Assembly: GCA_016795105.1 (NCBI GenBank) | Contig: JAEUIH010000073.1 | Location: 1-37,309 of the forward strand | Origin: Planctomyces sp. | GTDB taxonomy: Bacteria > Planctomycetota > Planctomycetia > Planctomycetales > Planctomycetaceae | DNA: 37,309 nt | Direction of reading: 5' to 3' | The notes under the pieces: model-generated | Told to the model about the DNA's origin: nothing | The model's input: only the letters and a program-made list of their open reading frames with translations | The model's database searches: none | In this document: in pieces, positions 1 through 8,616 of the stretch | Numbering within the stretch: position 1 is the first letter of the stretch | Layout of the letters: each line of letters starts with the position of its first letter | Program-made: the position numbers and the translations under genes

Positions 1-321
1 GGGCTCTGGCAGATGGTCGTTATCGCCCTTTGGACGGGAACATGTACTGCCGTCCTGCAGGCAAGCCGCGACCTCGTCATTGAGTATTTTCCGGATTCCG
101 GACGTCAACCAGGTCGAATCTCTGTCCCAGTGTTCGGCGCATTAATTGGCTCTGTGGTACTCATTGGTTGTTCGCTGATACGAGGAGAGTGGACCTGGTA
201 TGGCCTTACGATCGTGCTTCCAACGACCTGTTTTGTTTGTTGCCTTTTCGGTTTACGGTCAATTCCTCAACCGATGATTTCAACGTCGTTTGCAGCAAAA
301 GTTGCGAGCGTCGAAAAGTAG
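1..321 (+). CDS. C-terminal part of a membrane protein (5' end outside window)
   Basis: The reading frame is open from the first base of the window, so the gene probably begins upstream; the first in-frame ATG is at 13. The visible part has two hydrophobic stretches, roughly residues 36-55 and 62-82 counted from that ATG, with a Trp-rich turn between them. It therefore looks like the last two membrane segments of an integral membrane protein. No family motif was recognised. Its stop codon TAG (319-321) is the TAG of the GTAG that opens the palindromic repeat at 318-395, so the repeat may have set the present C-terminus. Function unknown. Confidence 0.5.
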   Translation, partial: GLWQMVVIALWTGTCTAVLQASRDLVIEYFPDSGRQPGRISVPVFGALIGSVVLIGCSLIRGEWTWYGLTIVLPTTCFVCCLFGLRSIPQPMISTSFAAKVASVEK

Positions 322-395
322 CAGGCACATTCCATGTGCCGTCCGCAACACCCCTCCTGCACGTCGGCGGACGGCAGACGGAGTCTGCCTGCTAC
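318..395. repeat. Family-2 palindromic repeat, complete copy (REP/BIME-like)
   Basis: This 78-bp element begins GTAGCAGGCACATTCC and ends with TCTGCCTGCTAC, so its ends are inverted repeats. Each half is also a small hairpin: GGCACAT-TCC-ATGTGCC on the left and GGCAGAC-GGA-GTCTGCC on the right, each followed or preceded by the matching GTCCGC/GCGGAC. Two hairpins nested in a larger inverted repeat is the architecture of bacterial BIMEs. A half copy is at 22250-22281. It lies between the first gene and the PSCyt1 gene; 396-551 shows nothing else apart from the ribosome binding site at about 540. Confidence 0.8.
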
Positions 396-551
396 AGGAG
401 GGATGGTTGCGATGGGCCGATGGACTGTTCATAATGAACACATGCATCGTCGTCTGCATTGCAGTTCGATTGAACTGTACGAAAGACCGAAGCAGACTCC
501 CTCTAGTGATTTTCCCACCTTACCTCTGCCTGTCCCTGACAGGAGCAAAAC

Positions 552-3500
552 ATGCCAAAATCTGTGTTGGTCAGCCTCAGAACGCTGCTGATGGCAACTC
601 TTGCCATTTCATCTATCGGCCCAAATCAGCTTGCTGCTCAGGAAACACCATCAGTCATTCCGGAGACGGTGGAATTCAACAGAGATGTCCGACCCATTCT
701 CTCCGACAAATGTGTCTTCTGCCATGGCACAGATAAGAACAAGCGTCAGGCGGAACTGAGACTTGATACGGAAGCTGGATTACAGCAGAAGGCCGGAGAC
801 ACGCAGGTTGTTGTTCCGGGCCAACCTGAGCACAGCGAACTATATCGTCGGATCACAACAACGGACGACGAACAATTGATGCCACCGGCGGAAAGCGGAA
901 AGGCTCTCACGGAGACTGAGAAGGCCATTCTGCATCGCTGGATCGAGCAGGGAGGCCGGTTTGAAGGGCACTGGGCGTTTCTGCCAATTCAAAAGACTCC
1001 AGCACCAGCTGCATCTGCGTCGGAAGTTTCTTCGCACATTGACCACTTCATTCGGGAATCACAAAGTGTTCATGGACTTGAAATGTCGCCGGAGAGCGAT
1101 CGAATCACGCTGATCCGCCGTTTGTCCTTCGATCTGACCGGACTCCCACCAAAGGAGTCCGAAGTTGCAGACTTCGTCAACGACACATCACCGAATGCAT
1201 ATGAGAAACTCGTCGACCGGTTGCTGGCATCCCCACACTATGGAGAGCGTTTTGCAATCTGGTGGCTCGATCTTGTCCGCTATGCAGACTCTGTTGGCTA
1301 TCACGGAGACCAGGAAGTCAGCGTCTCGCCATTCCGGCAATATGTGATTGACTCGCTGAACGCGAATAAGCCATTCGATGAGTTTACCGTTGAGCAACTG
1401 GCTGGAGACCTGCTTCCAACTCCATCGCGAGAACAACGAATCGCATCCGGATATAATCGACTCGGGATGATGAGTGCCGAGGGCGGTGTCCAGGACAAGG
1501 AGTATCTGGCAAAGTACATTGCAGAACGAGTCCGCAATGCGTCCGGCACATGGCTGGGGATCACGCTGGGATGTAGTGAATGTCATGACCACAAGTTTGA
1601 TCCTTTCACAACTCGCGACTTCTATCGATTCGAGGCATTCTTCGCTGACATCAAGGAACGAGGGCTGTATTCCGGAGCAAACAGCGATGGCAATTGGGGG
1701 CCGTTTATCAAGGTTCCCACGGCAGATCAGGAGCGTCGGCTTGCAGAATATGACCGACAGATTGTCGATGTGAAGAAGGTTCTCGAAACGTCAACACCCG
1801 AACTGCTGACCGCACAGGCAGAATGGGAAAGCACTCAGGTCCAGTGGACCAGTCTCAAACCGGATTCAATCACTTCCAAAGAAGGGGTTACGCTCACCCT
1901 TCAGGACGACGGATCAATTCTTGCCAGCGGAACAAACCCGGCGACGGACACCTATACATTCGAAACGAAGTCGCTGCCTTCGGCTGTCACTGCTTTGCGA
2001 ATTGAAGTACTGCCGCACGATTCATTTCCTCAGAAAGGGCCAGGAAGAGCCGGCAACGGGAACTTTGTGCTTTCCGAGTTCATTGTTCGTGTGGTCAATG
2101 CCGCTGGCGAAGAACGTCTGATCCCGCTGCAGAATGCAACTGCAACCTACGAACAGACAGGAGCAGCGGGTGGCAACCCTTACGGAAAATGGGCGGTCGC
2201 AGCAGCGATTGACAAAGATGAAAAGGGAAAGACGTGGGGCTGGGCCATCATGGAACAGGCCGGCAGGCCTCAGACAGCTGTCTTTGAAATTCAGGATGAT
2301 TTGACATTGGCTGACGGAGAAAAGCTGCAGATCGTGCTCGACCAGAACCTTGACAATCCTCAGCACACGATTGGACTCTTCAGACTTTCAGCCGCGACAG
2401 CATCTCGACCAATTCGAGCCACAGACGCGCCACCGGCCAACCTTGCCGGGATTCTTGCGACACCCGCGGAACAGCGATCCGATGCTCAAAAAGCGGAATT
2501 GAGTGCCTTTTATCAAACGATAGCCCCGGCACTTGAACCCGCTCGCGTCCAGCTAGCGGAACTTGAAAAGTCCAGAGCATCTCTCGACTCGCAGATCGTC
2601 TCAACTCTCGTCACAGAAGCAGTATCGCCACGTATGGTGCGAGTTCTTCCACGGGGTAACTGGATGGATGAAAGTGGTGAAGAAGTGACGCCCGCATTTC
2701 CAGTTTCGCTCGCAGGTGAACCGACTTCTGATCGACGCCTGAATCGACTCGACCTTGCTCAGTGGATTATCGCAAAAGACAATCCACTGACATCCCGTGT
2801 AACCATGAATCGAATCTGGAAACTCTGTTTTGGGGCCGGTATCTCTCGAAAGCTCGATGATCTCGGAGCTCAGGGGGAATGGCCCAGCCATCCGGAACTG
2901 CTCGACTATCTTGCCGCAGAGTTTATCCAGAGTGGCTGGAATCTGAAGCATATGGTGAAGGGCATCGTCATGAGTCAGACATATCGTCAGTCGTCGTTGT
3001 CCCCGGCGTCGCTCCGCGAAACGGACCCATACAATCGATGGCTGGCTCGACAGGGCCGATTCCGCCTGGATGCAGAGTTCGTTCGTGATAACGCTTTGGC
3101 GGTGAGTGGCCTGCTGGTTGAAGAAATCGGCGGAACAAGTGTGCGACCGTATCAGCCCGCGGGCTATTGGGCTCATTTGAACTTCCCAACTCGTGAATGG
3201 CAAAATGGAAGTGGGAAGGAGCTCTACCGCCGAGGCCTCTATACTCACTGGCAACGACAGTATCTGCATCCCAGCCTGCTCGCATTCGATGCACCTTCTC
3301 GCGAGGAATGTACGGCGGATCGTTCTCGTTCGAATACTCCTCTTCAGTCACTTGTGCTGCTGAATGACCCGTCATATGTGGAGGCAGCTCGAGCATTCGC
3401 AGAGCTGATCCTGAAGTCGGAAACTCCGGCTACATCGGACAGAGTTCACTTCGCTTTTCAGCGAGCACTCTCCCGTAACGCGACTCCTGACGAATCTGCT

Positions 3501-3683
3501 GTCCTTGAATCTCTGCTAAACCGTCATCTCGCAGAATACCAGGCAGAACCAGAAGCGGCGAAGAATCTCCTGAGTGTCGGCAGTCGGCCGTTGCCGGATG
3601 GAATTGACCTTCCGACACTGGCAGCCTGGACGAGTGTCGCACGCACAATTCTGAACCTCCACGAAGTGATTACCCGAAACTGA
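552..3683 (+). CDS. PSCyt1/DUF1549/DUF1553 planctomycete cytochrome-c-like protein
   Basis: This 1043-residue exported protein has a signal peptide (about 1-30) and a PSCyt1 domain (about 40-140) with a haem-binding CxxCH at residues 54-58; the Met in LMPP (about 109-112) is a possible axial ligand. DUF1549 (about 160-370) follows, with the typical LSFDLTGLPP and a second CxxCH at 341-345 (CSECHDHKFDP). A variable region (about 390-650) contains a short helical, possibly coiled-coil stretch and a beta-rich segment. DUF1553 (about 725-1010) closes the protein. The length fits the family. AGGAG lies about 9 bases before the ATG. It is paired with the DUF1501 gene 46 bp downstream, the usual planctomycete arrangement, so the two are probably one operon. 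The substrate is unknown; periplasmic redox or polysaccharide-related roles have been suggested for such pairs. Confidence 0.93.
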   Translation: MPKSVLVSLRTLLMATLAISSIGPNQLAAQETPSVIPETVEFNRDVRPILSDKCVFCHGTDKNKRQAELRLDTEAGLQQKAGDTQVVVPGQPEHSELYRRITTTDDEQLMPPAESGKALTETEKAILHRWIEQGGRFEGHWAFLPIQKTPAPAASASEVSSHIDHFIRESQSVHGLEMSPESDRITLIRRLSFDLTGLPPKESEVADFVNDTSPNAYEKLVDRLLASPHYGERFAIWWLDLVRYADSVGYHGDQEVSVSPFRQYVIDSLNANKPFDEFTVEQLAGDLLPTPSREQRIASGYNRLGMMSAEGGVQDKEYLAKYIAERVRNASGTWLGITLGCSECHDHKFDPFTTRDFYRFEAFFADIKERGLYSGANSDGNWGPFIKVPTADQERRLAEYDRQIVDVKKVLETSTPELLTAQAEWESTQVQWTSLKPDSITSKEGVTLTLQDDGSILASGTNPATDTYTFETKSLPSAVTALRIEVLPHDSFPQKGPGRAGNGNFVLSEFIVRVVNAAGEERLIPLQNATATYEQTGAAGGNPYGKWAVAAAIDKDEKGKTWGWAIMEQAGRPQTAVFEIQDDLTLADGEKLQIVLDQNLDNPQHTIGLFRLSAATASRPIRATDAPPANLAGILATPAEQRSDAQKAELSAFYQTIAPALEPARVQLAELEKSRASLDSQIVSTLVTEAVSPRMVRVLPRGNWMDESGEEVTPAFPVSLAGEPTSDRRLNRLDLAQWIIAKDNPLTSRVTMNRIWKLCFGAGISRKLDDLGAQGEWPSHPELLDYLAAEFIQSGWNLKHMVKGIVMSQTYRQSSLSPASLRETDPYNRWLARQGRFRLDAEFVRDNALAVSGLLVEEIGGTSVRPYQPAGYWAHLNFPTREWQNGSGKELYRRGLYTHWQRQYLHPSLLAFDAPSREECTADRSRSNTPLQSLVLLNDPSYVEAARAFAELILKSETPATSDRVHFAFQRALSRNATPDESAVLESLLNRHLAEYQAEPEAAKNLLSVGSRPLPDGIDLPTLAAWTSVARTILNLHEVITRN

Positions 3684-3729
3684 TTTTCTGCCAGCCAGAA
3701 ACATGTTCGCCTGAATAAGGAAAATTCAA

Positions 3730-5205
3730 ATGCATCGACAAGTTTATCAGTCGGGTTTATCAAGCGGTCAACTCGTACTTCCGGACCAGATTGGACGCCG
3801 ATCGTTTCTCCACCGCGGAGGTATCAGCCTCGGTTCGATGGCTCTCGCTCAACTGATGCAAAACGAAACGCGCGCACAGGAGGCAAGGCTGGAGAAGCCT
3901 GATCACTGGAAGGGAATTCTGAGTCAGCCTCATTTTCCACCAAGAGCGAAACGCATCATCTGGCTCTACATGGCCGGCGGGATGACTCATATCGATACGT
4001 TCGACAATAAACCAAAGCTGGCTGAGCTCCATGGAAAGCCCATGCCGGAGTCGATCACGAAGGGTCAGCAGATTGCTCAGCTACAGGGACAGCAACTGAA
4101 CTGCTTCGCACCACAGCATCCGTTTCGCCAATGGGGCCAGTCTGGTCAGTCGATTGCTGAGATCTGGCCAAAGCTGGCAGAACAGTGCGCTGATGAGATG
4201 TGTATCGTACGATCGCTCCATACAGATGCGATCAATCATGACCCCGCTCATACATTCATGAACACAGGCACAATGATCCAGGGACGGCCCGCGATGGGGT
4301 CATGGCTGCTGTATGGACTTGGAGCAGAATCCGAGAGTCTGCCTGGGTTTGTTGTGATGGTGTCGACCGGTAAGTTCGGACAGAAGCAGCCAATCGCCGC
4401 CCGACAATGGCATTCCGGATTTCTTCCCGGGCAGTACCAGGGGGTTGAGTTCCGAGCGACAGGTGATCCGGTGCTGTATGTTGGAAATCCATCCGGTGTC
4501 AACGAAAAACGGCAGCGGGATGTGGTCGATGCGGTTCAGTCTCTGAATCGGCTTGCAGACCAGCGACTGGATGATCCGGAGATCACAACTCGAATCAGTC
4601 AGTATGAACTTGCGTTTCGGATGCAGTCGAGTGTTCCGGAATTGATGGACGTTGCGAAAGAACCAAAGCACGTTCTTGATTCATATGGGACTCAGGGCGG
4701 AGACGGTTCGTTTGCATCAAACTGTCTGCTGGCACGACGACTTGCTGAACGCGGCGTTCGGTTCATTCAGTTGTATCATCGTGACTGGGATCATCACGGT
4801 GCCGTCAAGGACCATTCTGCCGGGACCGCTCAGGAAGTCGATCAGGGCGTGGCTGCGCTGATCTCTGACCTCAAGCAACGCGACATGCTGAAGGACACGA
4901 TCATCGTATTTGGTTCCGAGTTTGGTCGTACTCCAATGGCTCAGGGAAATGGCAGAGACCATCACCTTGCCGGCTTTACGATGTGGTTTGCCGGGGGCGG
5001 ATTTAAGCCTGGTTTCAGTTATGGGGCAACGGATGAATTCGGTTATCATGCCGTTGAAAATCGAGTTTCGGTGCATGATGTACATGCAACTCTGCTTCAT
5101 CAGATGGGTATCGACCACAATCGATTCTCAGTCAAGTTTCAGGGACTCGATTCACGATTGACAGGTGTTGAAGAAGCTCACATCCTGCATGATCTGCTGG
5201 TGTGA
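3730..5205 (+). CDS. DUF1501 family protein with Tat signal (sulfatase-like fold)
   Basis: The product has 491 residues. A twin-arginine motif, GRRSFLHRGG (Arg23-Arg24), precedes a weakly hydrophobic stretch, so export in folded form is likely. The body carries DUF1501 hallmarks: IWLYMAGGMTHIDTFDNKP near residue 80, a long central region with ARRLAERGVRFIQLYHRDWDHH, and the FGSEFGRTPMAQGNGRDHH block, whose Asp/His residues resemble the metal site of the alkaline-phosphatase/sulfatase superfamily. It follows the PSCyt1 protein by 46 bp on the same strand, with AAGGAAAA before the ATG. The two are inferred to act together outside the cytoplasmic membrane. The actual reaction is not known for this family. 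Confidence 0.93.
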   Translation: MHRQVYQSGLSSGQLVLPDQIGRRSFLHRGGISLGSMALAQLMQNETRAQEARLEKPDHWKGILSQPHFPPRAKRIIWLYMAGGMTHIDTFDNKPKLAELHGKPMPESITKGQQIAQLQGQQLNCFAPQHPFRQWGQSGQSIAEIWPKLAEQCADEMCIVRSLHTDAINHDPAHTFMNTGTMIQGRPAMGSWLLYGLGAESESLPGFVVMVSTGKFGQKQPIAARQWHSGFLPGQYQGVEFRATGDPVLYVGNPSGVNEKRQRDVVDAVQSLNRLADQRLDDPEITTRISQYELAFRMQSSVPELMDVAKEPKHVLDSYGTQGGDGSFASNCLLARRLAERGVRFIQLYHRDWDHHGAVKDHSAGTAQEVDQGVAALISDLKQRDMLKDTIIVFGSEFGRTPMAQGNGRDHHLAGFTMWFAGGGFKPGFSYGATDEFGYHAVENRVSVHDVHATLLHQMGIDHNRFSVKFQGLDSRLTGVEEAHILHDLLV

Positions 5206-5253
5206 TGAGCCTGAAGCGGAAGATTACGTTCTATTCAGTTCTAAAGGTCAACC

Positions 5254-5775
5254 ATGAAAATCGGCATTATGTCCGATATCCACGACAACGTGGACAATCT
5301 TCGACACGCGATCAATTTGTTTAATGCGCTTGAATGTAAACTGATTCTGTTTCTGGGAGACTTCGCCTCGCCACTCGTCGTTCCATCAATGCGCAAGTTC
5401 CATTGCCCGGTCGTTGCATGCTTCGGGGACAACGATGGTAATCAAACAGGAATTGCAGGGGGTATGAAGATTGTTGGCACTCTTGGGTATTCACCAATGT
5501 GCCATCAGACCCGCGACGGGTTGAGAATCCTGATGACCCATCAGCTCGACGATGTCCGTGACTGCATTGACGAAGCCGACATCGTCCTGTTCGCCCACAC
5601 GCATCGCCCCAGCGTCGTCAAAGATCGCAACGGCCGATTGTTTATCAACCCCGGCGAAGTCGGCGGCTGGATGTTCCGCAAACCAACCGTCGCAATCCTC
5701 GAAACCACCACGCGAGAAGTCGAAATCCTCAACCTCCCCCCAATGCCCCCCGGCGTAGTCATCCCCGAACCATAG
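5254..5775 (+). CDS. YfcE/MJ0936-family metallophosphodiesterase
   Basis: This 173-residue protein has the complete calcineurin-like metal site of the small YfcE type: Asp8 and His10 (SDIHDN), Gly35-Asp36 (FLGDFAS), the GDND block at 58-61, His96 (MTHQ), and His115/His117 (AHTHRP). The length matches the family. Such enzymes hydrolyse phosphodiesters with Mn2+ or another divalent metal in the cytoplasm; the natural substrate is often unknown. AAAGGT stands about 6 bases before the ATG. It lies 48 bp after the DUF1501 gene on the same strand, possibly by chance co-transcription. A tandem repeat array begins just downstream. Confidence 0.9.
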   Translation: MKIGIMSDIHDNVDNLRHAINLFNALECKLILFLGDFASPLVVPSMRKFHCPVVACFGDNDGNQTGIAGGMKIVGTLGYSPMCHQTRDGLRILMTHQLDDVRDCIDEADIVLFAHTHRPSVVKDRNGRLFINPGEVGGWMFRKPTVAILETTTREVEILNLPPMPPGVVIPEP

Positions 5776-5790
5776 GTTGCCCATCCCAAA

Positions 5791-6087
5791 TGTAGGATGG
5801 GCATTCCTGCCCGTCTACGTACTGGTTCGAGTGTTGCGGCGGCGCGGGGACGCGCTCAAATGTAGGATGGGCATTCCTGCCCGTCCACGTACTGGTTCGA
5901 GTGCTGCCGCGGCGCCAGGGGCGGCTCGGGCAGGAATGCCCAAGCTACGACTTGTCACGCGCTGGTTCGAGTGCTGCCGCGGCGCCAGGGGCGGCTCGGG
6001 CAGGAATGCCCAAGCTACGACTTGTCCCTCACTGGTTCGAGTGCTGCTGCGGCGCAGGGACGGCTCGGGCAGGAATCCCGAAGCGAC
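5791..6087. repeat. Tandem array of about 70-bp units with family-1 palindromes
   Basis: Five copies of the family-1 core occur. Two are forward (5791-5814, 5861-5884; GTAGGATGGGCATTCCTGCC). Three are reverse (5927-5950, 5997-6020, and a decayed one at about 6066-6087; CGGGCAGGAATGCCCAAGC). Same-orientation copies are 69-70 bp apart because each carries a shared linker containing CTGGTTCGAGTGCTGCCGCG. The reverse copies belong to the CTTGGG sequence variant and the forward copies to the GATGGG variant. The array fills the gap between the convergent YfcE-like and LRR genes. Reading frames that cross it encode only repeat-derived peptides. Confidence 0.88.
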
Positions 6088-6088
6088 A

Positions 6089-6982
6089 TTATGTTCTCTC
6101 ACGTAACTGCCAAGAGTTCCTGATCACGGACTCAGCGTCCTTCTTAAATGTCTCATACCGTTGAGTGAACTCTGCACACTTTCGAGCGGCATCGGCATGT
6201 CCGCATTTCACTCTGCCAGCACCTTTTCCAGTGAACTCAAACGTCTCCAAATCCGGAGAGAATTGAAACCGTGTATATGGACCCCAACTGGCATTTTTGA
6301 CACCTTGTAGGCCTACTTCCATCAGCGCATATTCTTCGGTAGGCAGCATATTCCATACGAGTTTGAGGCGGACCAGTTTCTTCAGGCCGAGTATTGGAAT
6401 TGTGGCCGGGTAGGGCGACTTATTGCTGATCTGGCCGAAGAACAGAACCTCAAGGTTTTGCAGGCCCCACAGGAACTCAAAGTCATCAATTGGCTGTTTC
6501 CAGTCCAGAGTCCCATCAATAGAAAGGTATCTCAGACTGGTGATCCCGGATAGCCCGGAAAAGTCATGCACCCTTCGAAGGTTCTCAAGGTGCAAAGACT
6601 TTAGTTTCGTTAGCGACCTGAGCGGAGTCAGATCGGAAAACCCGGAAACATACTCCAGCACAAGCTCCTCGATCCCGACCATCGATCCGATAAAATCAAT
6701 GTCCTTCGGTCTGGCATGAGTGATTCGCAATCTCCGGAGTCCGGACAGACTCGATATCTCCAGCAATTGTTCACGTCGAGGTTCGTGAAGAGTCAGTTCT
6801 TCAAGACGGGGGAACGTGAAAATGTTTCGCCACGAAGCATCTTCGGCCCCAACGGTGGCGATCTGCACCAGTTCACTGCCTGCGGGAACATCATTGATTC
6901 TGTGCGCATACCGCTGCAGATTCGGGACGACGGTCCAGTAATCACCATCACGATCAAGCAGGTCCGCAAAATGATGTTTCAT
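6089..6982 (-). CDS. Leucine-rich-repeat protein, unknown function
   Basis: This 297-residue protein has no signal peptide or membrane segment, so it is probably cytoplasmic. Residues about 57-210 form irregular leucine-rich repeats of 22-24 residues, for example LSGLRRLRITH, MVGIEELVLEY, LTKLKSLHLEN and ITSLRYLSIDG. The N-terminal 50 residues and the charged C-terminal 60 residues (KCAEFTQRYETFKKD) are not repeat-like. LRRs usually bind other proteins; the partner is not known. GGGAG lies about 10 bases before the ATG. It is the last gene of a minus-strand group of small unknown proteins, and its 3' end borders the 70-bp repeat array. Confidence 0.75.
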   Translation of the reverse strand: MKHHFADLLDRDGDYWTVVPNLQRYAHRINDVPAGSELVQIATVGAEDASWRNIFTFPRLEELTLHEPRREQLLEISSLSGLRRLRITHARPKDIDFIGSMVGIEELVLEYVSGFSDLTPLRSLTKLKSLHLENLRRVHDFSGLSGITSLRYLSIDGTLDWKQPIDDFEFLWGLQNLEVLFFGQISNKSPYPATIPILGLKKLVRLKLVWNMLPTEEYALMEVGLQGVKNASWGPYTRFQFSPDLETFEFTGKGAGRVKCGHADAARKCAEFTQRYETFKKDAESVIRNSWQLRERT

Positions 6983-7009
6983 GTGATCGTCACTCCCTGA
7001 AACAACCGT

Positions 7010-7465
7010 TCAAATCGGAATAAGACTAAAGAAACCATGACTCCCGCGAGCGTGGGACGGGATCCTCTCAAGTCGCTCCGCATCCGTTTGAGTCCATGAG
7101 ATTCCATAGTCATATACCGCGCCAGCTGTGAACAGGATGATAAAGACCCCGAGGATTGCACTCACCGACCAGCGTCGAGTGGTCTCTGCACTCCAATTCA
7201 TGAATGTCACGGTGATGCAGATCAGTATTTGACAGAGCCCCACCAGACTCAAAGCGTTTCCCGGGGAAAGCAGACCCAGGACAGCTAAAGGGATTGTGAC
7301 GTATAGAGGCGGCCAGAGTGTTGGCAGTGACTTTCGAGAGAAGGAAAGCACCAGCATCCACGACGGCAGAATCCAGTTCCAGGAAGCAGTCGGCGGAAAG
7401 TAATAGCAGGCAACATAGTAGTGGCATATCGAACACGCCAGCGCAGGAAGCGTACTCATCCTCAT
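7010..7465 (-). CDS. Small multi-pass membrane protein, unknown
   Basis: The product has 151 residues with four or five hydrophobic segments (among them PLYVTIPLAVLGLLS, SLVGLCQILICITVTFM and VSAILGVFIILFTAGAVYDYG), so it is an integral membrane protein. Its start overlaps the stop of the upstream gene (7462-8085) by four bases (ATGA), which implies translational coupling and a shared transcript. No family was recognised. It precedes the LRR gene by 27 bp. Confidence 0.6.
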   Translation of the reverse strand: MRMSTLPALACSICHYYVACYYFPPTASWNWILPSWMLVLSFSRKSLPTLWPPLYVTIPLAVLGLLSPGNALSLVGLCQILICITVTFMNWSAETTRRWSVSAILGVFIILFTAGAVYDYGISWTQTDAERLERIPSHARGSHGFFSLIPI

Positions 7466-8085
7466 GCCGCTCCGGTATCGTGTTTCTCTGAACGCAGTCT
7501 AATCCCCTCACCGCACCATTCAGCGAGGTTCTGCCTGCAATTTTTGAGCCAGATGCTGACGTCAATATCATTCCGAGATACTGCGAGGTTACTCAGTTCA
7601 TTCGCCCGAGCCACAAGGTCATGAAAGTGCTGCTGCACCTCAGCACTCGCAGGCACAAATCGTCCCGACTCTCTCTCCTCTTCGTCAAACTGTGCGTCCC
7701 AGGCAACGAAGACCAGGTTATATTGTGAGTTATTTTCGAAGTGATAGTCTTCCGGATCCCCATCCTCCGGCAGAGGATCTCGTCCTCCAAAGTTTGGAAT
7801 CGGAGAACGAAGAGCACACCACTGCATATCGCCGATCGGCGACATTCTGACAACGACAAGTCCCGGCTCCCATTCGATGCACCAGTAGAGTTCATTGCCG
7901 TCGAGGATATAGCTGGAGCGAGCCACCGTGTGCAGGATGCCTGCCAGCCCTGTCATATATTGTTCATCAGACAACGGCTTGAGAAAGTCGGCCGCCTGGC
8001 GAAGAAATGCTGCATCTGCTTCCGAAACCGGGCCAGTATAAAAGACCTGTTCACTATCCTCTTCCACGAAGATTATGTACTGCAT
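7462..8085 (-). CDS. Hypothetical acidic cytoplasmic protein
   Basis: This 207-residue, Glu/Asp-rich soluble protein has a clear globular composition (for example ILDGNELYWCIEWEPGLVVVRM) but no motif I recognise. The ATG at 8085 is chosen over the TTG one codon upstream; CGGAGA lies about 5 bases before it. It is coupled by an ATGA overlap to the small membrane protein downstream. Together with the LRR protein it forms a compact minus-strand group. Soluble proteins of this size next to LRR and membrane proteins are sometimes immunity or partner proteins, but nothing here proves that. Confidence 0.6.
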   Translation of the reverse strand: MQYIIFVEEDSEQVFYTGPVSEADAAFLRQAADFLKPLSDEQYMTGLAGILHTVARSSYILDGNELYWCIEWEPGLVVVRMSPIGDMQWCALRSPIPNFGGRDPLPEDGDPEDYHFENNSQYNLVFVAWDAQFDEEERESGRFVPASAEVQQHFHDLVARANELSNLAVSRNDIDVSIWLKNCRQNLAEWCGEGIRLRSEKHDTGAA

Positions 8086-8123
8086 CAATGTCTCCGGAAT
8101 TCAGGAAATGGCCCTCTCCCGGT

Positions 8124-8498
8124 CTACTGAAGTCGACGACCAGGCTGCTTCAGCGACTTCTCCAACTTCTTCATCGCAAATCCACCGATCAATGCTCCCA
8201 CCTCAAGCACGACAATCAAAATCGGCAGCCAGATTCGGTGACTCATATGCCACGATATCACTTCAGGCAACTTCGGGAGTTGACGGACTCCATTCGCGAA
8301 AAAGGCAACCACTGCTACAGCACGAACACTTCGAGGAGGTCTCCCGTCGAGCTCCATCCGATCTTCTTCCGACATCTCACTCACTTTGGCAGTGTGAGCC
8401 CCCTCGTAGGAACCGGCGAGAAATCCCCACCCGAAAGTCGCGATCCCGGCCATGACCACAATAATGATCCATGTGAGTGATTTCTCCTGATCGGCCAT
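8124..8498 (-). CDS. Two-helix membrane protein, unknown
   Basis: The product has 124 residues with one transmembrane segment near the N-terminus (about 8-28, LTWIIIVVMAGIATFGWGFLAG) and another near the C-terminus (about 89-108, IWLPILIVVLEVGALIGGFAM). Between them lies a short loop containing MSEEDRMELDGRPP. No family was recognised. It starts with ATG and ends 38 bp before the next minus-strand gene. The 118 bp upstream of it (8499-8616) show no clear terminator. Confidence 0.5.
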   Translation of the reverse strand: MADQEKSLTWIIIVVMAGIATFGWGFLAGSYEGAHTAKVSEMSEEDRMELDGRPPRSVRAVAVVAFFANGVRQLPKLPEVISWHMSHRIWLPILIVVLEVGALIGGFAMKKLEKSLKQPGRRLQ

Positions 8499-8616
8499 CG
8501 CCCGACTTCTCCGGAAGGATAAAAAACACCAGTCTTCTTTATTTTGCGTCAGTTCGGAATTGGGTCTGAGTTCCGAGAGATTTAAAGAGACTCACGCAAA
8601 TCGATGAGATTGCCTT

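Noticed and set aside
2601-3269. 222-codon minus-strand frame in the PSCyt1 gene
   Set aside because: It lies opposite the conserved DUF1553 domain and is a shadow.
5821-6055. GGTTCGAGT motifs resembling a tRNA T-arm
   Set aside because: They repeat with the 70-bp unit, also occur at 11405 and 11495, and lack any acceptor, D or anticodon stem nearby.
5777-6106. Plus-strand frame across the repeat array
   Set aside because: It consists almost wholly of repeat-derived peptide (MGIPARP, AGMPKLR) in several copies, with no ribosome binding site.
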